From NCBI RefSeq assembly GCF_016772415.1, contig NZ_JAGSGD010000001.1, positions 3,249,501 to 3,313,500 on the forward strand: a stretch of DNA of 64,000 nucleotides, written 5' to 3'. The translations under genes were made by a program, and so were the position numbers. Below, piece by piece: positions 32,562-43,248 of this stretch (the first letter of the stretch is position 1; each line of letters opens with the position of its first letter). The notes under the pieces were generated by a model, which was not told where the DNA came from, ran no database searches, and saw only the letters and a program-made list of their open reading frames with translations. This DNA is from Phenylobacterium glaciei (GTDB taxonomy: Bacteria; Pseudomonadota; Alphaproteobacteria; Caulobacterales; Caulobacteraceae).

Positions 32562-33647
32562 CTAACTCGGCGGGGCCGAGGCCGGCAGCCCGACCGCGCT
32601 CGGCGATGCCTTCGCGCCGGTCTCGAACACCACCTCGCGACGGCCGAAGTCGAGCTCGATGGTCTTGAAGTGGCGCATGACGTCCATCCCGATGAGGATG
32701 GCCGGGCGGTCCACCAGGTCCCAGATCTTGAAGGTGTGCAGGTCGGCGAAGACGCAGGACAGGTTGCCGATCCGCAAGCCCCCCAGGCGTAGACCCGGCA
32801 AACGCGCCAGGTCGCCTGAGACCGTCTGGCCCGTAGCGCTGACCAATTGCACCCGCAGGGTCTTCAGGGCCAGGCCCGGCTCCTGCAGGAAGGCGGCGTT
32901 GCGCAGGGCCAGGTTGCCCACCGTCGACTGGGCGCCTGAATCCAGGAAGGCGGTGATGGGCAGGCCGACGCCCACCTCGGCGTCGATGATGGTGAGCTGG
33001 CCGAACCGGTAGCGGGCCGGGACAACGACAAGGTTGGGATTGGCCATGGGAGTCGCCAGCCGCCCCGTGCCGCCGGTGGTGGCCACCTGCCGGAAACTGG
33101 AGTCCGACCGCGCGATGTTGAAGCGGTTGCGCTCGAAGTCGAGCTGGACGTCGCGCCGGGTCAGGACGTCCACCCCCAGCAGGCCGTCGGCCCCCAGGTT
33201 GCGGCGCGAGACCAGCGGCATCCGAAGGCGCTTGGTGACCACGCTGCCGATGATCATCTGGCGGACATAGACCGTCTCGGCGGGCTCGACTCCGGCGATG
33301 CCGTGGATCGCCGCGGTCCCGCCGCTGGGCAGGTTCAACCCTTGCGCGGTCTCGGCGGCCAGGACCGAGTGGTTGGCGCCGGTGTCGACCACGAAGGTGA
33401 AGGGTCCCTTGCCCTCCACCATCACCGGCACGGTCATCCGCTGGACCGGGTCGAAGCCGGCCTGCAGGGCGGTGTCGGGCGCGGGCGGCGGCGGGCTGGG
33501 CGCGGTGACGGGCGGCAGGGGCGTGTCGGTGAGGTTGACCTGGATCATCCGGCGCGGACTGGGCAGGGCCGTGGCGCAGGCGGCCAGCGGGCCGGTCGCC
33601 GCCAGACCCGCGATCAGGCCCCGTCGTGTCTGGTCGAACCCCGTCAT
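32562..33647 (-). CDS. Aspartyl (retropepsin-like) protease lipoprotein with two domains
   Basis: The 361-residue protein starts with a twin-arginine-like and lipobox leader (TRRGLIAGLAATGPLAAC), suggesting Tat export and a lipid anchor. A proline-rich linker (residues 40-62) follows, then two aspartyl-protease-like repeats. The first has VVDTGANHSVL with DTG; the second has FLDSGAQSTV with DSG. A retropepsin normally works as a dimer of one DTG each, so the two halves may form one enzyme, as in eukaryotic pepsins. Substrate unknown. Confidence 0.85.
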   Translation of the reverse strand: MTGFDQTRRGLIAGLAATGPLAACATALPSPRRMIQVNLTDTPLPPVTAPSPPPPAPDTALQAGFDPVQRMTVPVMVEGKGPFTFVVDTGANHSVLAAETAQGLNLPSGGTAAIHGIAGVEPAETVYVRQMIIGSVVTKRLRMPLVSRRNLGADGLLGVDVLTRRDVQLDFERNRFNIARSDSSFRQVATTGGTGRLATPMANPNLVVVPARYRFGQLTIIDAEVGVGLPITAFLDSGAQSTVGNLALRNAAFLQEPGLALKTLRVQLVSATGQTVSGDLARLPGLRLGGLRIGNLSCVFADLHTFKIWDLVDRPAILIGMDVMRHFKTIELDFGRREVVFETGAKASPSAVGLPASAPPS

Positions 33648-33666
33648 GAGCTCAGCATCGCCCCCC

Positions 33667-33803
33667 TAGAGCATGATCGCTTTAGACGGAACCGCGTAGC
33701 GGTCCCGGCTGAAGCGTGAATCAGGCTCTGGCCTACATCTGGAGCCTGATTCACCGCATCGGCCGAATCGCGAAGCGATTCCACCTCAACGGATCAGGCT
33801 CTA
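33667..33803. repeat. Alphaproteobacterial palindromic repeat, family E
   Basis: The outer ends TAGAGC and GCTCTA enclose GAATCAGGCTC and GAGCCTGATTC, which can form a strong stem. This resembles the common TAGAGCATGATC-type elements of Rhizobiales and Caulobacterales. It overlaps the last bases of the oppA stop region. Confidence 0.75.
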
Positions 33804-35441
33804 GCGCATACAGAGCCAGCGCGACCGATGCTGATCGACGAGGTTATCCTTCCAGCCGGTGATCTTCGGCGAGACCAGGTTCTTGTTCACGTAGAAGAAC
33901 ACCGGCGCCACCGCGGCGTCCTCCAGCATGATGTGCTCGGCCTGGGCGAGGTAGCCGGCCCGAACCTTGACGTCGCTCTCGTTGTCGGCGCGGGCCAGCA
34001 GGGCGTCGAACACCGGGTTCTTGTAGTCGCCGTAGTTCTGCGACCCCGTCGACGACTGCTGCAGATAGAGGAAGCTCATGGCGTCGTTGAAATCGGCGAT
34101 CCAGGCGGCGTCGGCGACCTGGAAGTCCCGCGAGCGATAGGCGGCATAGGCGATCTGGGTCTCGTTCTGCACCAGGGCCGCGTCGACACCGATGGCTTTC
34201 CAGTCGGCCTGGATGGCCGGCATGAACAGCATCGGGTCGGGGGTGTTGCGGTGCTTGATCTCGATCTTCAGCGGATTTTTCGGGCCATAGCCAGCCTGGG
34301 CCAGCAGTTGACGGGCCTCCACCTGTCGGCGTTCCAGCGGCCAGGTCGACCAGATCGGCGCGGCGGCTGGAACATAGTTGGCCACGCCCGGCGGCACGAA
34401 GGTGTAGGCCGGGGTCTGACCGCCACGCAGCAGCTTGCCGGTGATGAAGTCACGGTCGATGGCCATGTCGAGGGCCAGGCGCACGCGCTTGTCCTTGAAG
34501 GCCGGCACCGCGGAGTTGAAGGCGAGATAGGCCACGCCGAGATAGGTGTGGGTGTGGACGTATTCCGGCATCTTCTTGCGCAGGAAGGCGATGCGGTTGG
34601 ACTGGATGTCGGCGTTCATGTCGAGCTCGCCGCGCAGCACACGGCGCTCGGCGCCGATGGCGTCGTTGGTGGGGTAGTAGTTGATCTGGTCGATGCAGAC
34701 GTTCTTGGCGTCGTAGAAGCGCGGGTTCTTCACCACGCCGACATGGTCGCCGAGCGCCCAGCTCTTGAGCATGTAGGGGCCGTTGGAGATGTAGTGCGCC
34801 GGCTGGCTCCAGGCGTCGCCCCACTTCTCCACCACGTGCCTGGGCACCGGCAGCATGGTCTGATGCTTGGCCAGCTCGGTGATGTAGGGGGCGGGGTGCT
34901 CCAGGGTGATCTCCAGCACCTTGGGCGAGATGGCGCGCGCGCCGATCGCCGTATCGGGCAGCTTGCCCTCGTTCACCGGCTGGGCGTTCTTGATGAAGTA
35001 GATCAGCGACGCATATTCCGACGCCAGCTTCGGATTCAGAATGCGGCGCAGGGAGAAGACGAAGTCGTCGGCGGTGACCGGCACGCCGTCGGACCACACG
35101 GCGTCGCGCAGATAGAAGGTCCAGGTCTTGCCATCAGCGCTGGTGGTCCAGCGTTCGGCCATGCCCGGAATCGACTTGCCGTCGGCGTCGGAGGTCAGCA
35201 GCCCGATGGTCATGTCGGAGATGATCCGATCCTCCCACGTGCCGGTGGCCTTGTGCGGATCCAGCGTCGCGGGCTCCGAGCCGTTGCCGGCCTGCAGGCA
35301 GATCTGGCCGGCGGGACAGGCCGGACGTGAAGCCTTCTGCGAGCAACCGGCCAGGGCCAGGAGCGAAAAGGCGGCGAGCGCCACGATCAGCGGCTTGCCG
35401 CGCAACCGCAGCGCCTTATCAATGCGGGTAATCGAGATCAT
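33801..35441 (-). CDS. oppA: Oligopeptide ABC transporter substrate-binding lipoprotein
   Basis: The 546-residue protein is the solute-binding component of a peptide importer (SBP_bac_5). The leader ends in lipobox LLALAGC, and the usual motifs follow: GSEPATLDPHKATGT, the AERWTTSADGKTWTFYLRDAVWSDGVPVTADDFVFS region and YISNGPYMLKSW. The ATG 35441 and that of the divergent plus-strand gene are only ten bases apart, so each promoter must lie inside the other gene. The permease genes lie on the same strand upstream, beyond that plus-strand gene. Confidence 0.92.
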   Translation of the reverse strand: MISITRIDKALRLRGKPLIVALAAFSLLALAGCSQKASRPACPAGQICLQAGNGSEPATLDPHKATGTWEDRIISDMTIGLLTSDADGKSIPGMAERWTTSADGKTWTFYLRDAVWSDGVPVTADDFVFSLRRILNPKLASEYASLIYFIKNAQPVNEGKLPDTAIGARAISPKVLEITLEHPAPYITELAKHQTMLPVPRHVVEKWGDAWSQPAHYISNGPYMLKSWALGDHVGVVKNPRFYDAKNVCIDQINYYPTNDAIGAERRVLRGELDMNADIQSNRIAFLRKKMPEYVHTHTYLGVAYLAFNSAVPAFKDKRVRLALDMAIDRDFITGKLLRGGQTPAYTFVPPGVANYVPAAAPIWSTWPLERRQVEARQLLAQAGYGPKNPLKIEIKHRNTPDPMLFMPAIQADWKAIGVDAALVQNETQIAYAAYRSRDFQVADAAWIADFNDAMSFLYLQQSSTGSQNYGDYKNPVFDALLARADNESDVKVRAGYLAQAEHIMLEDAAVAPVFFYVNKNLVSPKITGWKDNLVDQHRSRWLCMR

Positions 35442-35451
35442 GAGGCCACGG

Positions 35452-35985
35452 ATGACACAGTTTCCAACGCGCTTAAAGCTGGCCGCCTTGACCGCCTTTG
35501 TCCTTACGAGCGCATCGGCGGCCGCCGAGCCCAAGTCCGAGGCGCGGACGGCGGTCTTCCAGAACCTCATCGACTGCAAGGGCAAGACCGAGGCGGCCGA
35601 GCGGCTGGCCTGTTACGACGCCGCCGTCTCCAGCCTGGATGTCGCCGAGAAGAAGGGCGACATCGTGGTGGTGGACCGCGACCAGGCCCGCGCCGCGCGC
35701 AAGCAGGCCTTCGGCTTCACCATGCCGTCCCTGGCCATGTTCGACCGCGGCGAGAAGCCCGAGGACCTGGACCGGGTGACCACCACCGTGGTCCGCGCCT
35801 ATCAGGGCGGCGACCGGCGCTGGACCGTGGAGCTGGAGGGCGGGGCGGTCTGGGCGCAGAACGACGACGAGACCCTGGGCCGTGCGCCCAAGCCCGGCTC
35901 CAAGGCCGAGATTCGCAAGGCCTCCATGGGATACTTCATGAACCTCGACGGCCAGCACGCGGTGCGGGCCCGGCGGGTGAAGTAG
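35452..35985 (+). CDS. Secreted conserved hypothetical protein
   Basis: The 177-residue protein begins MTQFPTRLKLAALTAFVLTSASAAAEPKSE, a clear signal peptide with cleavage after ASAAA. The mature part has a Cys pair in LIDCKGKTEAAERLACYDAAV, a motif common to several alphaproteobacterial periplasmic proteins. GAGG six bases upstream supports ATG 35452 over ATG 35440, which would overlap the divergent oppA start. It interrupts the opp genes on the opposite strand. Function unknown. Confidence 0.8.
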   Translation: MTQFPTRLKLAALTAFVLTSASAAAEPKSEARTAVFQNLIDCKGKTEAAERLACYDAAVSSLDVAEKKGDIVVVDRDQARAARKQAFGFTMPSLAMFDRGEKPEDLDRVTTTVVRAYQGGDRRWTVELEGGAVWAQNDDETLGRAPKPGSKAEIRKASMGYFMNLDGQHAVRARRVK

Positions 35986-35996
35986 GGATAGGAAGG

Positions 35997-36157
35997 CCTT
36001 CTCCCCGTGCGGGAGAAGGTGGCCGGTCGGAGACCGGTCGGATGAGGGGTCACACTCCCCTCTCCGCGCATCGTCCAACTGCCCTTACCCGATAGGCCTA
36101 GCGACCCCTCATCCGACCCTGCTCCGCAGGGCCACCTTCTCCCGCAAGGGGAGAAGG
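35997..36157. repeat. Palindromic repeat, family F
   Basis: Outer arms CCTTCTCCCC and GGGGAGAAGG, with inner complementary stretches CGGTCGGATGAGGGGTC and GACCCCTCATCCGA. It lies between convergent genes and looks like a common intergenic element of this clade. Confidence 0.85.
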
Positions 36158-36164
36158 ACATCCT

Positions 36165-37073
36165 TCACCGGTCCTTCGGATCAATCGCGTCGCGCAGGCC
36201 GTCGCCGATGAAGTTGAAGCTCATCAGGGTGACCACCATGGTCAGCGACGGGAAGACCAGCAGCCACCAGGCCAGCTCCATGTCCTGGGCGCCGCCGGCG
36301 ATCAGGGTGCCGAGCGAGGCCATGGGCGGCTGCACGCCGAGACCGAGGAAGCTCAGGAAGCTCTCGGCCAGGATGACGGCCGGGATGGTCAGGGTGACAT
36401 AGACCACCACCGGCCCCAGCAGGTTGGGCACGATGTGCTTGGCGATGATCGAGCCCTGGGTCAGGCCGGCCGCGCGGGCCGCCTCGACGAATTCCTTGTG
36501 CTTCAGGGACAGGGTCTGGCCGCGCACGATCCGGCTCATGGTCAGCCACTCCACCGCCCCGATGGCGATGAAGATCAGGATGATGTTGGAGCCGAAGGTC
36601 ACCATCAGCAGGATCACGAAGAAGATGAAGGGCAGCGAGTAGAGCACGTCGACGATTCGCATCATCACCTCGTCCACCACCCCGCCGACGAAGCCCGCCA
36701 CCGCGCCCCAGGCGACGCCGATGACCAGCGAGACCAGGGTGGCGATGAGGCCGATGGCCAGCGACACCCGCAGACCCATCAGCAGCCGGGCCAGCAAATC
36801 ACGCCCCAGCGAATCGGCGCCCAGCAGATGGCCGCCGGTGAGCGGAGCGGCCCAGACGTCGCCCTTGTTGATCTGGTCGTAGGCGAAGGGGACCACGTGC
36901 GGGCCGATGATCGCCACCAGCACCAGCACGGCCAGCATGATCATGCCGCCGACCGCGCCCCAGTTGCGCAACAGCCGACGCCGCGCGTCATCCCACAGGC
37001 TGCGGCCGCGGACGGCGGTCTCCATGAGGGCCGCGCCTTCGCGCGAGCCGGGAGCGAGAATAGGAGTGCTCAC
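36165..37073 (-). CDS. oppC: Oligopeptide ABC transporter permease
   Basis: The 302-residue protein has an N-terminal cytoplasmic tail, a first membrane helix at about residues 42-62 and five further helices. The EAA loop that contacts the ATPase reads EFVEAARAAGLTQGSIIAKHIVPN. It pairs with the upstream permease; starts and stops overlap (ATGA), so they are translationally coupled. No ATPase (oppD, oppF) is visible here, so the complex depends on genes elsewhere. Confidence 0.95.
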   Translation of the reverse strand: MSTPILAPGSREGAALMETAVRGRSLWDDARRRLLRNWGAVGGMIMLAVLVLVAIIGPHVVPFAYDQINKGDVWAAPLTGGHLLGADSLGRDLLARLLMGLRVSLAIGLIATLVSLVIGVAWGAVAGFVGGVVDEVMMRIVDVLYSLPFIFFVILLMVTFGSNIILIFIAIGAVEWLTMSRIVRGQTLSLKHKEFVEAARAAGLTQGSIIAKHIVPNLLGPVVVYVTLTIPAVILAESFLSFLGLGVQPPMASLGTLIAGGAQDMELAWWLLVFPSLTMVVTLMSFNFIGDGLRDAIDPKDR

Positions 37074-37993
37074 GACAACCTCACGCGGGGATCGAGGACC
37101 GCATAGAGCAGGTCGGCGACCAGGTTCAGGAACAGGATCAGGGCGGCGTAGAAGATCACCATGCCCATGACGACGGTGTAGTCGCGCTGCAGGGCGGAGA
37201 TCACGAAGAACTTTCCCAGGCCCGGCAGGTTGAAGATCTTCTCCACCACCAGGGAGCCGGTGAGCAGGCCCGCACAGGCGGGGCCGAGGTAGCTGACCAG
37301 CGGCAGGATGGCGGCGCGCAGGGCGTGCTTGAACACCACCCGGTGGGCCGGCAGGCCCTTCGCGCGGGCGGTGCGGACATAGTTGGAATGCAGCACCTCG
37401 ATCATGCCCGCCCGGGTCAAGCGCGAGATGATGGCGATCTGCGGCAGGGCCAGCACGGTGATCGGCAGGATCAGGTTGGCGATCGCCCCGTCATTCCAGC
37501 CGCCATTGGGCAGCCATTGCAGGATCGAGCCGAACAGCAAAACCAGCAGCGGGGCGGTGACGAAGGTGGGGATACAGACCCCGATGATGGCCACCCCCAT
37601 GACGCCGTAGTCCACCCAGCCGTTCTGCCGCAGCGCCGCCATGACCCCCAGGGTCACGCCGATGGCGCCGGCCAGGGTGATGGCCGAGAGGCCGAGCGTC
37701 AGGCTGACCTTGAAGTTCTCCTGCAGGATCTGCAGGACGGTCTTGTCCTTGTATTTCAGGGACGGTCCGAAATCGCCGTGCAGCACGCCCTTCAGATAGT
37801 CGACGTACTGGGCGCCGAGCGGCTTGTTCATCCCGTACTTGGCCATGACGTTGGCCTCGATCTCGGGGGACAGCTTGCGGTCCATGTCGAAGGGGCTGCC
37901 GGGCGCCGCGCGCATCATGAAGAAGGCGAGCGTGACGACGAGGAACAGCGTCGGGATGGCCACGAGGAGTCGGCGGCCTATGAAACGCAACAT
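37070..37993 (-). CDS. oppB: Oligopeptide ABC transporter permease
   Basis: The 307-residue protein has six membrane helices in the typical OppB/DppB pattern. The first helix at residues 9-30 is followed by the conserved periplasmic region with PGSPFD and GDFGPSLKYKDKTV. The EAA loop reads NYVRTARAKGLPAHRVVFKHALR. Its stop overlaps the oppC start. There is no strong ribosome binding site before the ATG at 37993. Confidence 0.95.
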   Translation of the reverse strand: MLRFIGRRLLVAIPTLFLVVTLAFFMMRAAPGSPFDMDRKLSPEIEANVMAKYGMNKPLGAQYVDYLKGVLHGDFGPSLKYKDKTVLQILQENFKVSLTLGLSAITLAGAIGVTLGVMAALRQNGWVDYGVMGVAIIGVCIPTFVTAPLLVLLFGSILQWLPNGGWNDGAIANLILPITVLALPQIAIISRLTRAGMIEVLHSNYVRTARAKGLPAHRVVFKHALRAAILPLVSYLGPACAGLLTGSLVVEKIFNLPGLGKFFVISALQRDYTVVMGMVIFYAALILFLNLVADLLYAVLDPRVRLS

Positions 37994-38106
37994 GGATTTG
38001 GGAGCTCGAGGTGGAGGGCCTTTTGACGGCCGGGCGTTGCGAAAGTTTCATCGCCCCCCGATGATGTCAACGAAGGGCCTCCTCCCAACTCAAGTGAAGT
38101 CAGACC

Positions 38107-38520
38107 ATGATCGAATTTCGACGCGTCACCGACCAACTCTCCGTCAGCCCCCAGATCACCCTGGAGGACCTGCAAAGGGCCGCCGACCTGGGGTTCAAGC
38201 TGGTGATCAACAATCGCCCCGACGGCGAGGACGCGGCCCAGCCGACGAGCGCGCAGGTCGAGACCGCGGCCAAGGCGGCGGGCCTGGCCTATGCCTACAT
38301 CCCGGTTCGCGGCGGTCCGACCCAGGATCAGGTGGCGCAGGAACGGTCGATTCTGGAGAATTCCGAGGGCCCGGTGCTGGCCTTCTGCCGGTCAGGCACG
38401 CGGTCGATCATCACCTGGTCGCTGGGCGAGGCCATGGACGGCGCGCGGTCCCGCGACGAATTGGTCGAGCTTGGGCAGCAGGCCGGCTACGACCTGAACG
38501 GTGTGCTGCCGGCATCCTAA
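38107..38520 (+). CDS. TIGR01244 family phosphatase-like protein (DUF442)
   Basis: The 137-residue protein has the DUF442 (TIGR01244) motif LVINNRPDGED and the phosphatase P-loop FCRSGTRS (Cys-x-x-Gly-x-Arg-Ser). Members of this family occur in sulfide metabolism and in Blh/BigR-type operons. Here it stands alone on its strand, with no adjacent persulfide dioxygenase. AAGTCAGACC lies just before the ATG but is a weak ribosome binding site. Confidence 0.9.
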   Translation: MIEFRRVTDQLSVSPQITLEDLQRAADLGFKLVINNRPDGEDAAQPTSAQVETAAKAAGLAYAYIPVRGGPTQDQVAQERSILENSEGPVLAFCRSGTRSIITWSLGEAMDGARSRDELVELGQQAGYDLNGVLPAS

Positions 38521-38525
38521 GGTGC

Positions 38526-38570
38526 GTGCGATGGCCGCCAAAACCGGTGACCACTTTTGGCTATCGCACT
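38526..38570. repeat. Family C palindromic repeat
   Basis: GTGCGATGGCC and GGCTATCGCAC pair with one mismatch around CAAAACCGGTGACCACTTTT. The core AACCGGT-x-CCACTT is shared with the copies at 38824 and 48739. Confidence 0.7.
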
Positions 38571-38735
38571 CTAACCAGGGTATGAAATGGGCACGCGGAC
38601 CGCGCCCAGCAGGGCCGGTTCGTCGGGCTCGCAGCTGGCCATCGTGAGAACCAGTTGCGCCGTCATGAGACACATCAGGGCGAAGACCACCCGCTGAAGC
38701 CGTTTTGAAACAAACATCACCGCCTGCGCCGCCAT
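38571..38735 (-). CDS. Possible small membrane or secreted protein
   Basis: A 54-residue frame from ATG 38735 reads MAAQAVMFVSKRLQRVVFALMCLMTAQLVLTMASCEPDEP: one hydrophobic helix preceded by basic residues, then a lipobox-like MASC. It may be a small lipoprotein or membrane protein. No ribosome binding site is clear, and the frame continues upstream to 38774. Unsure; listed for completeness. Confidence 0.35.
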   Translation of the reverse strand: MAAQAVMFVSKRLQRVVFALMCLMTAQLVLTMASCEPDEPALLGAVRVPISYPG

Positions 38736-38823
38736 AACCGCCTCACAATCCTGAACTGAGGCGTCACAGCGCAAAGAGCGCGCCGCGGGAGTCGATAAAC
38801 GCCTCCCGCTTCTTTAGTTTATC

Positions 38824-38867
38824 GCGTGACGGTCGCCTGAACCGGTACCCACTTCAGGCTGTCACGC
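38824..38867. repeat. Family C palindromic repeat
   Basis: GCGTGAC...CCTGAA and TTCAGG...GTCACGC form an imperfect stem around CCGGTACCCAC. It is 20 bases upstream of the MBL hydrolase ATG, so its hairpin could influence expression of that gene. Confidence 0.75.
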
Positions 38868-38886
38868 TTCCGAAGGAGACCGCCCG

Positions 38887-39786
38887 ATGATTCCCTATGT
38901 CCGCGAGATCAAGTTCGACTACGGCAAGGTGGACCAGGTCTCGCCGTTGATCCGGCGGGTGGTGGCCAACAATCCTGGGCCCTTCACCTATCTGGGCACC
39001 GGCACCTATATCGTCGGGCGCGGCGAGGTGGCGGTGATCGATCCCGGCCCCGACATGGATGACCATCTGGAGGCGATCCTGGCGTCCCTGGAGCCGGGCG
39101 AGACGATCACCCACATCCTGATCACCCACCACCACTCCGACCACTCACCGCTGGCCGGGCCGCTGAAGGCCCGCACCGGCGCGCCTATCTATGGCTGCGC
39201 CGTGGCCCACGCGCCCACCGACGACAGCGGCGTGCGGATGGAGGCCGGCCACGACCACGACTTCGCCCCCGATGTCAGCCTGTGCGGCGGCGGCCAGGTG
39301 ATCGAGGGGCCGGGTTGGACCATCGAGGCCATCGCCACCCCGGGCCATACCTCCAACCACATCTGCTACGCGCTAAGGGAGGAGAACGCCCTGTTCTCCG
39401 GCGACCACATCATGGGCTGGTCGACGACGGTGATCACGCCGCCGGACGGCGACATGACCGACTACATGGACAGCCTGGACAAGGTGAAGGCCCGCGAGTT
39501 CTCGGTGCTGTGGCCGACCCACGGCCCGCCGATCACCGATGTCACCCCCTTCATCGACGCCTATATCGCCCACCGCCGGGCTCGCGAGGCCCAGGTGCTG
39601 AAGGCGGTGACCGAAGGCCACGGCAAGATCCGCGAGATGGTGCCGGTGCTCTATGCCGACGTCGATCCGCGGCTGCACCCGGCCGCCGCCCGCTCGGTGC
39701 TGGGCCACATGATCGACCTGGTGCGGCGGGGGATGGTGACGACGGACGGAGAGCCCGGGCCGGACAGCGAGTACCGGGCGGCGTGA
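38887..39786 (+). CDS. MBL-fold metallo-hydrolase (LACTB2/RNase Z-like)
   Basis: The 299-residue enzyme has the metal-binding motif THHHSDHSPLAG (HxHxDH near residue 80), a second His in TPGHTSNHICY and Asp in LFSGDHIMGW, so both zinc sites look complete. The C-terminal 80 residues (from VLKAVTEGHGKIREMVPVLYADVDPRL) are a winged-helix-like tail as in LACTB2-type hydrolases. It hydrolyses an ester, thioester or nucleic acid. AAGGAGAC lies seven bases before the ATG, one of the best ribosome binding sites in the window. Confidence 0.93.
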   Translation: MIPYVREIKFDYGKVDQVSPLIRRVVANNPGPFTYLGTGTYIVGRGEVAVIDPGPDMDDHLEAILASLEPGETITHILITHHHSDHSPLAGPLKARTGAPIYGCAVAHAPTDDSGVRMEAGHDHDFAPDVSLCGGGQVIEGPGWTIEAIATPGHTSNHICYALREENALFSGDHIMGWSTTVITPPDGDMTDYMDSLDKVKAREFSVLWPTHGPPITDVTPFIDAYIAHRRAREAQVLKAVTEGHGKIREMVPVLYADVDPRLHPAAARSVLGHMIDLVRRGMVTTDGEPGPDSEYRAA

Positions 39787-39978
39787 GTGAGGCGTGAGTG
39801 AGGCTTGGATGTCGCATCGAGGGAGGTCCACACCGAAGCCGAGATCTGACGAAATCGAGCGTGCCGTCACCAACATTACCGCAACATGCGGGCTAGGTTG
39901 CTAGTCCCTAGCGGATATTTTTCGTAACGCGACCCCTATCCTAACGAGATCGCTCAATGCACCGAAAGATGGGAGGGC
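39787..39978. other. Intergenic region with a short tandem repeat
   Basis: GCGTGAGTGAG occurs twice in tandem (39781-39791 and 39792-39802), overlapping the hydrolase stop. The rest drops in GC toward the low-GC gene at 39979. No gene was seen in it. Confidence 0.5.
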
Positions 39979-40203
39979 TTAGCTTCGGTCTGAAAACTCC
40001 TCCGCGGCACGCATAAGCAATATTCCTAACAGAGAACACCCCGATACAAAGAAAAGAATCACAGCGAAAACCTGCACTATCGTGTTATCTAAATAATGTG
40101 AGACAATCGCTACAAGCATTAATATCGAAAATGAAGATACGAGAGATACTCTCAGGGCCCTTCTGAATTTCCGAATTCTTTGCCTCTTTTCTTCGAACGA
40201 CAT
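39979..40203 (-). CDS. Low-GC two-helix membrane protein
   Basis: The 74-residue protein begins MSFEEKRQRIRKFRRALR, strongly basic, followed by two hydrophobic helices (LVSSFSILMLVAIVSHYL and VFAVILFFVSGCSLLGILLM) joined by DNTIVQ, and an acidic tail. A clear GGGAG six bases before the ATG supports it. GC is roughly 40 % against about 70 % around it. I do not recognise it; a holin-like, toxin-like or regulatory small membrane protein are all possible. Its codon use and isolation suggest recent acquisition. Confidence 0.7.
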   Translation of the reverse strand: MSFEEKRQRIRKFRRALRVSLVSSFSILMLVAIVSHYLDNTIVQVFAVILFFVSGCSLLGILLMRAAEEFSDRS

Positions 40204-40349
40204 TCGATCTCCCTTGGCGATATATTCCTACCCAATATCGAGACAAGATCATCCTAGATTTGCGAATCCCGAAGGGTCACTCACTTCAGCCGAGTGACGC
40301 TCCTGTGGCTTTGGCCACGCTAGTGAACCCAGCCCCAACGCCCAGAAAA

Positions 40350-43136
<2,787 letters not shown>

Positions 43137-43248
43137 CGAAAAGCGTCCTCCACTGGGCCTCTAGGGGGCCGCGCGACAAGCTAGTTTCCACAGGGCCCGG
43201 ACGCAACGCCGCGCGCCCCAGACGCGAAGGGTTTGGTTACTGTTTGCG

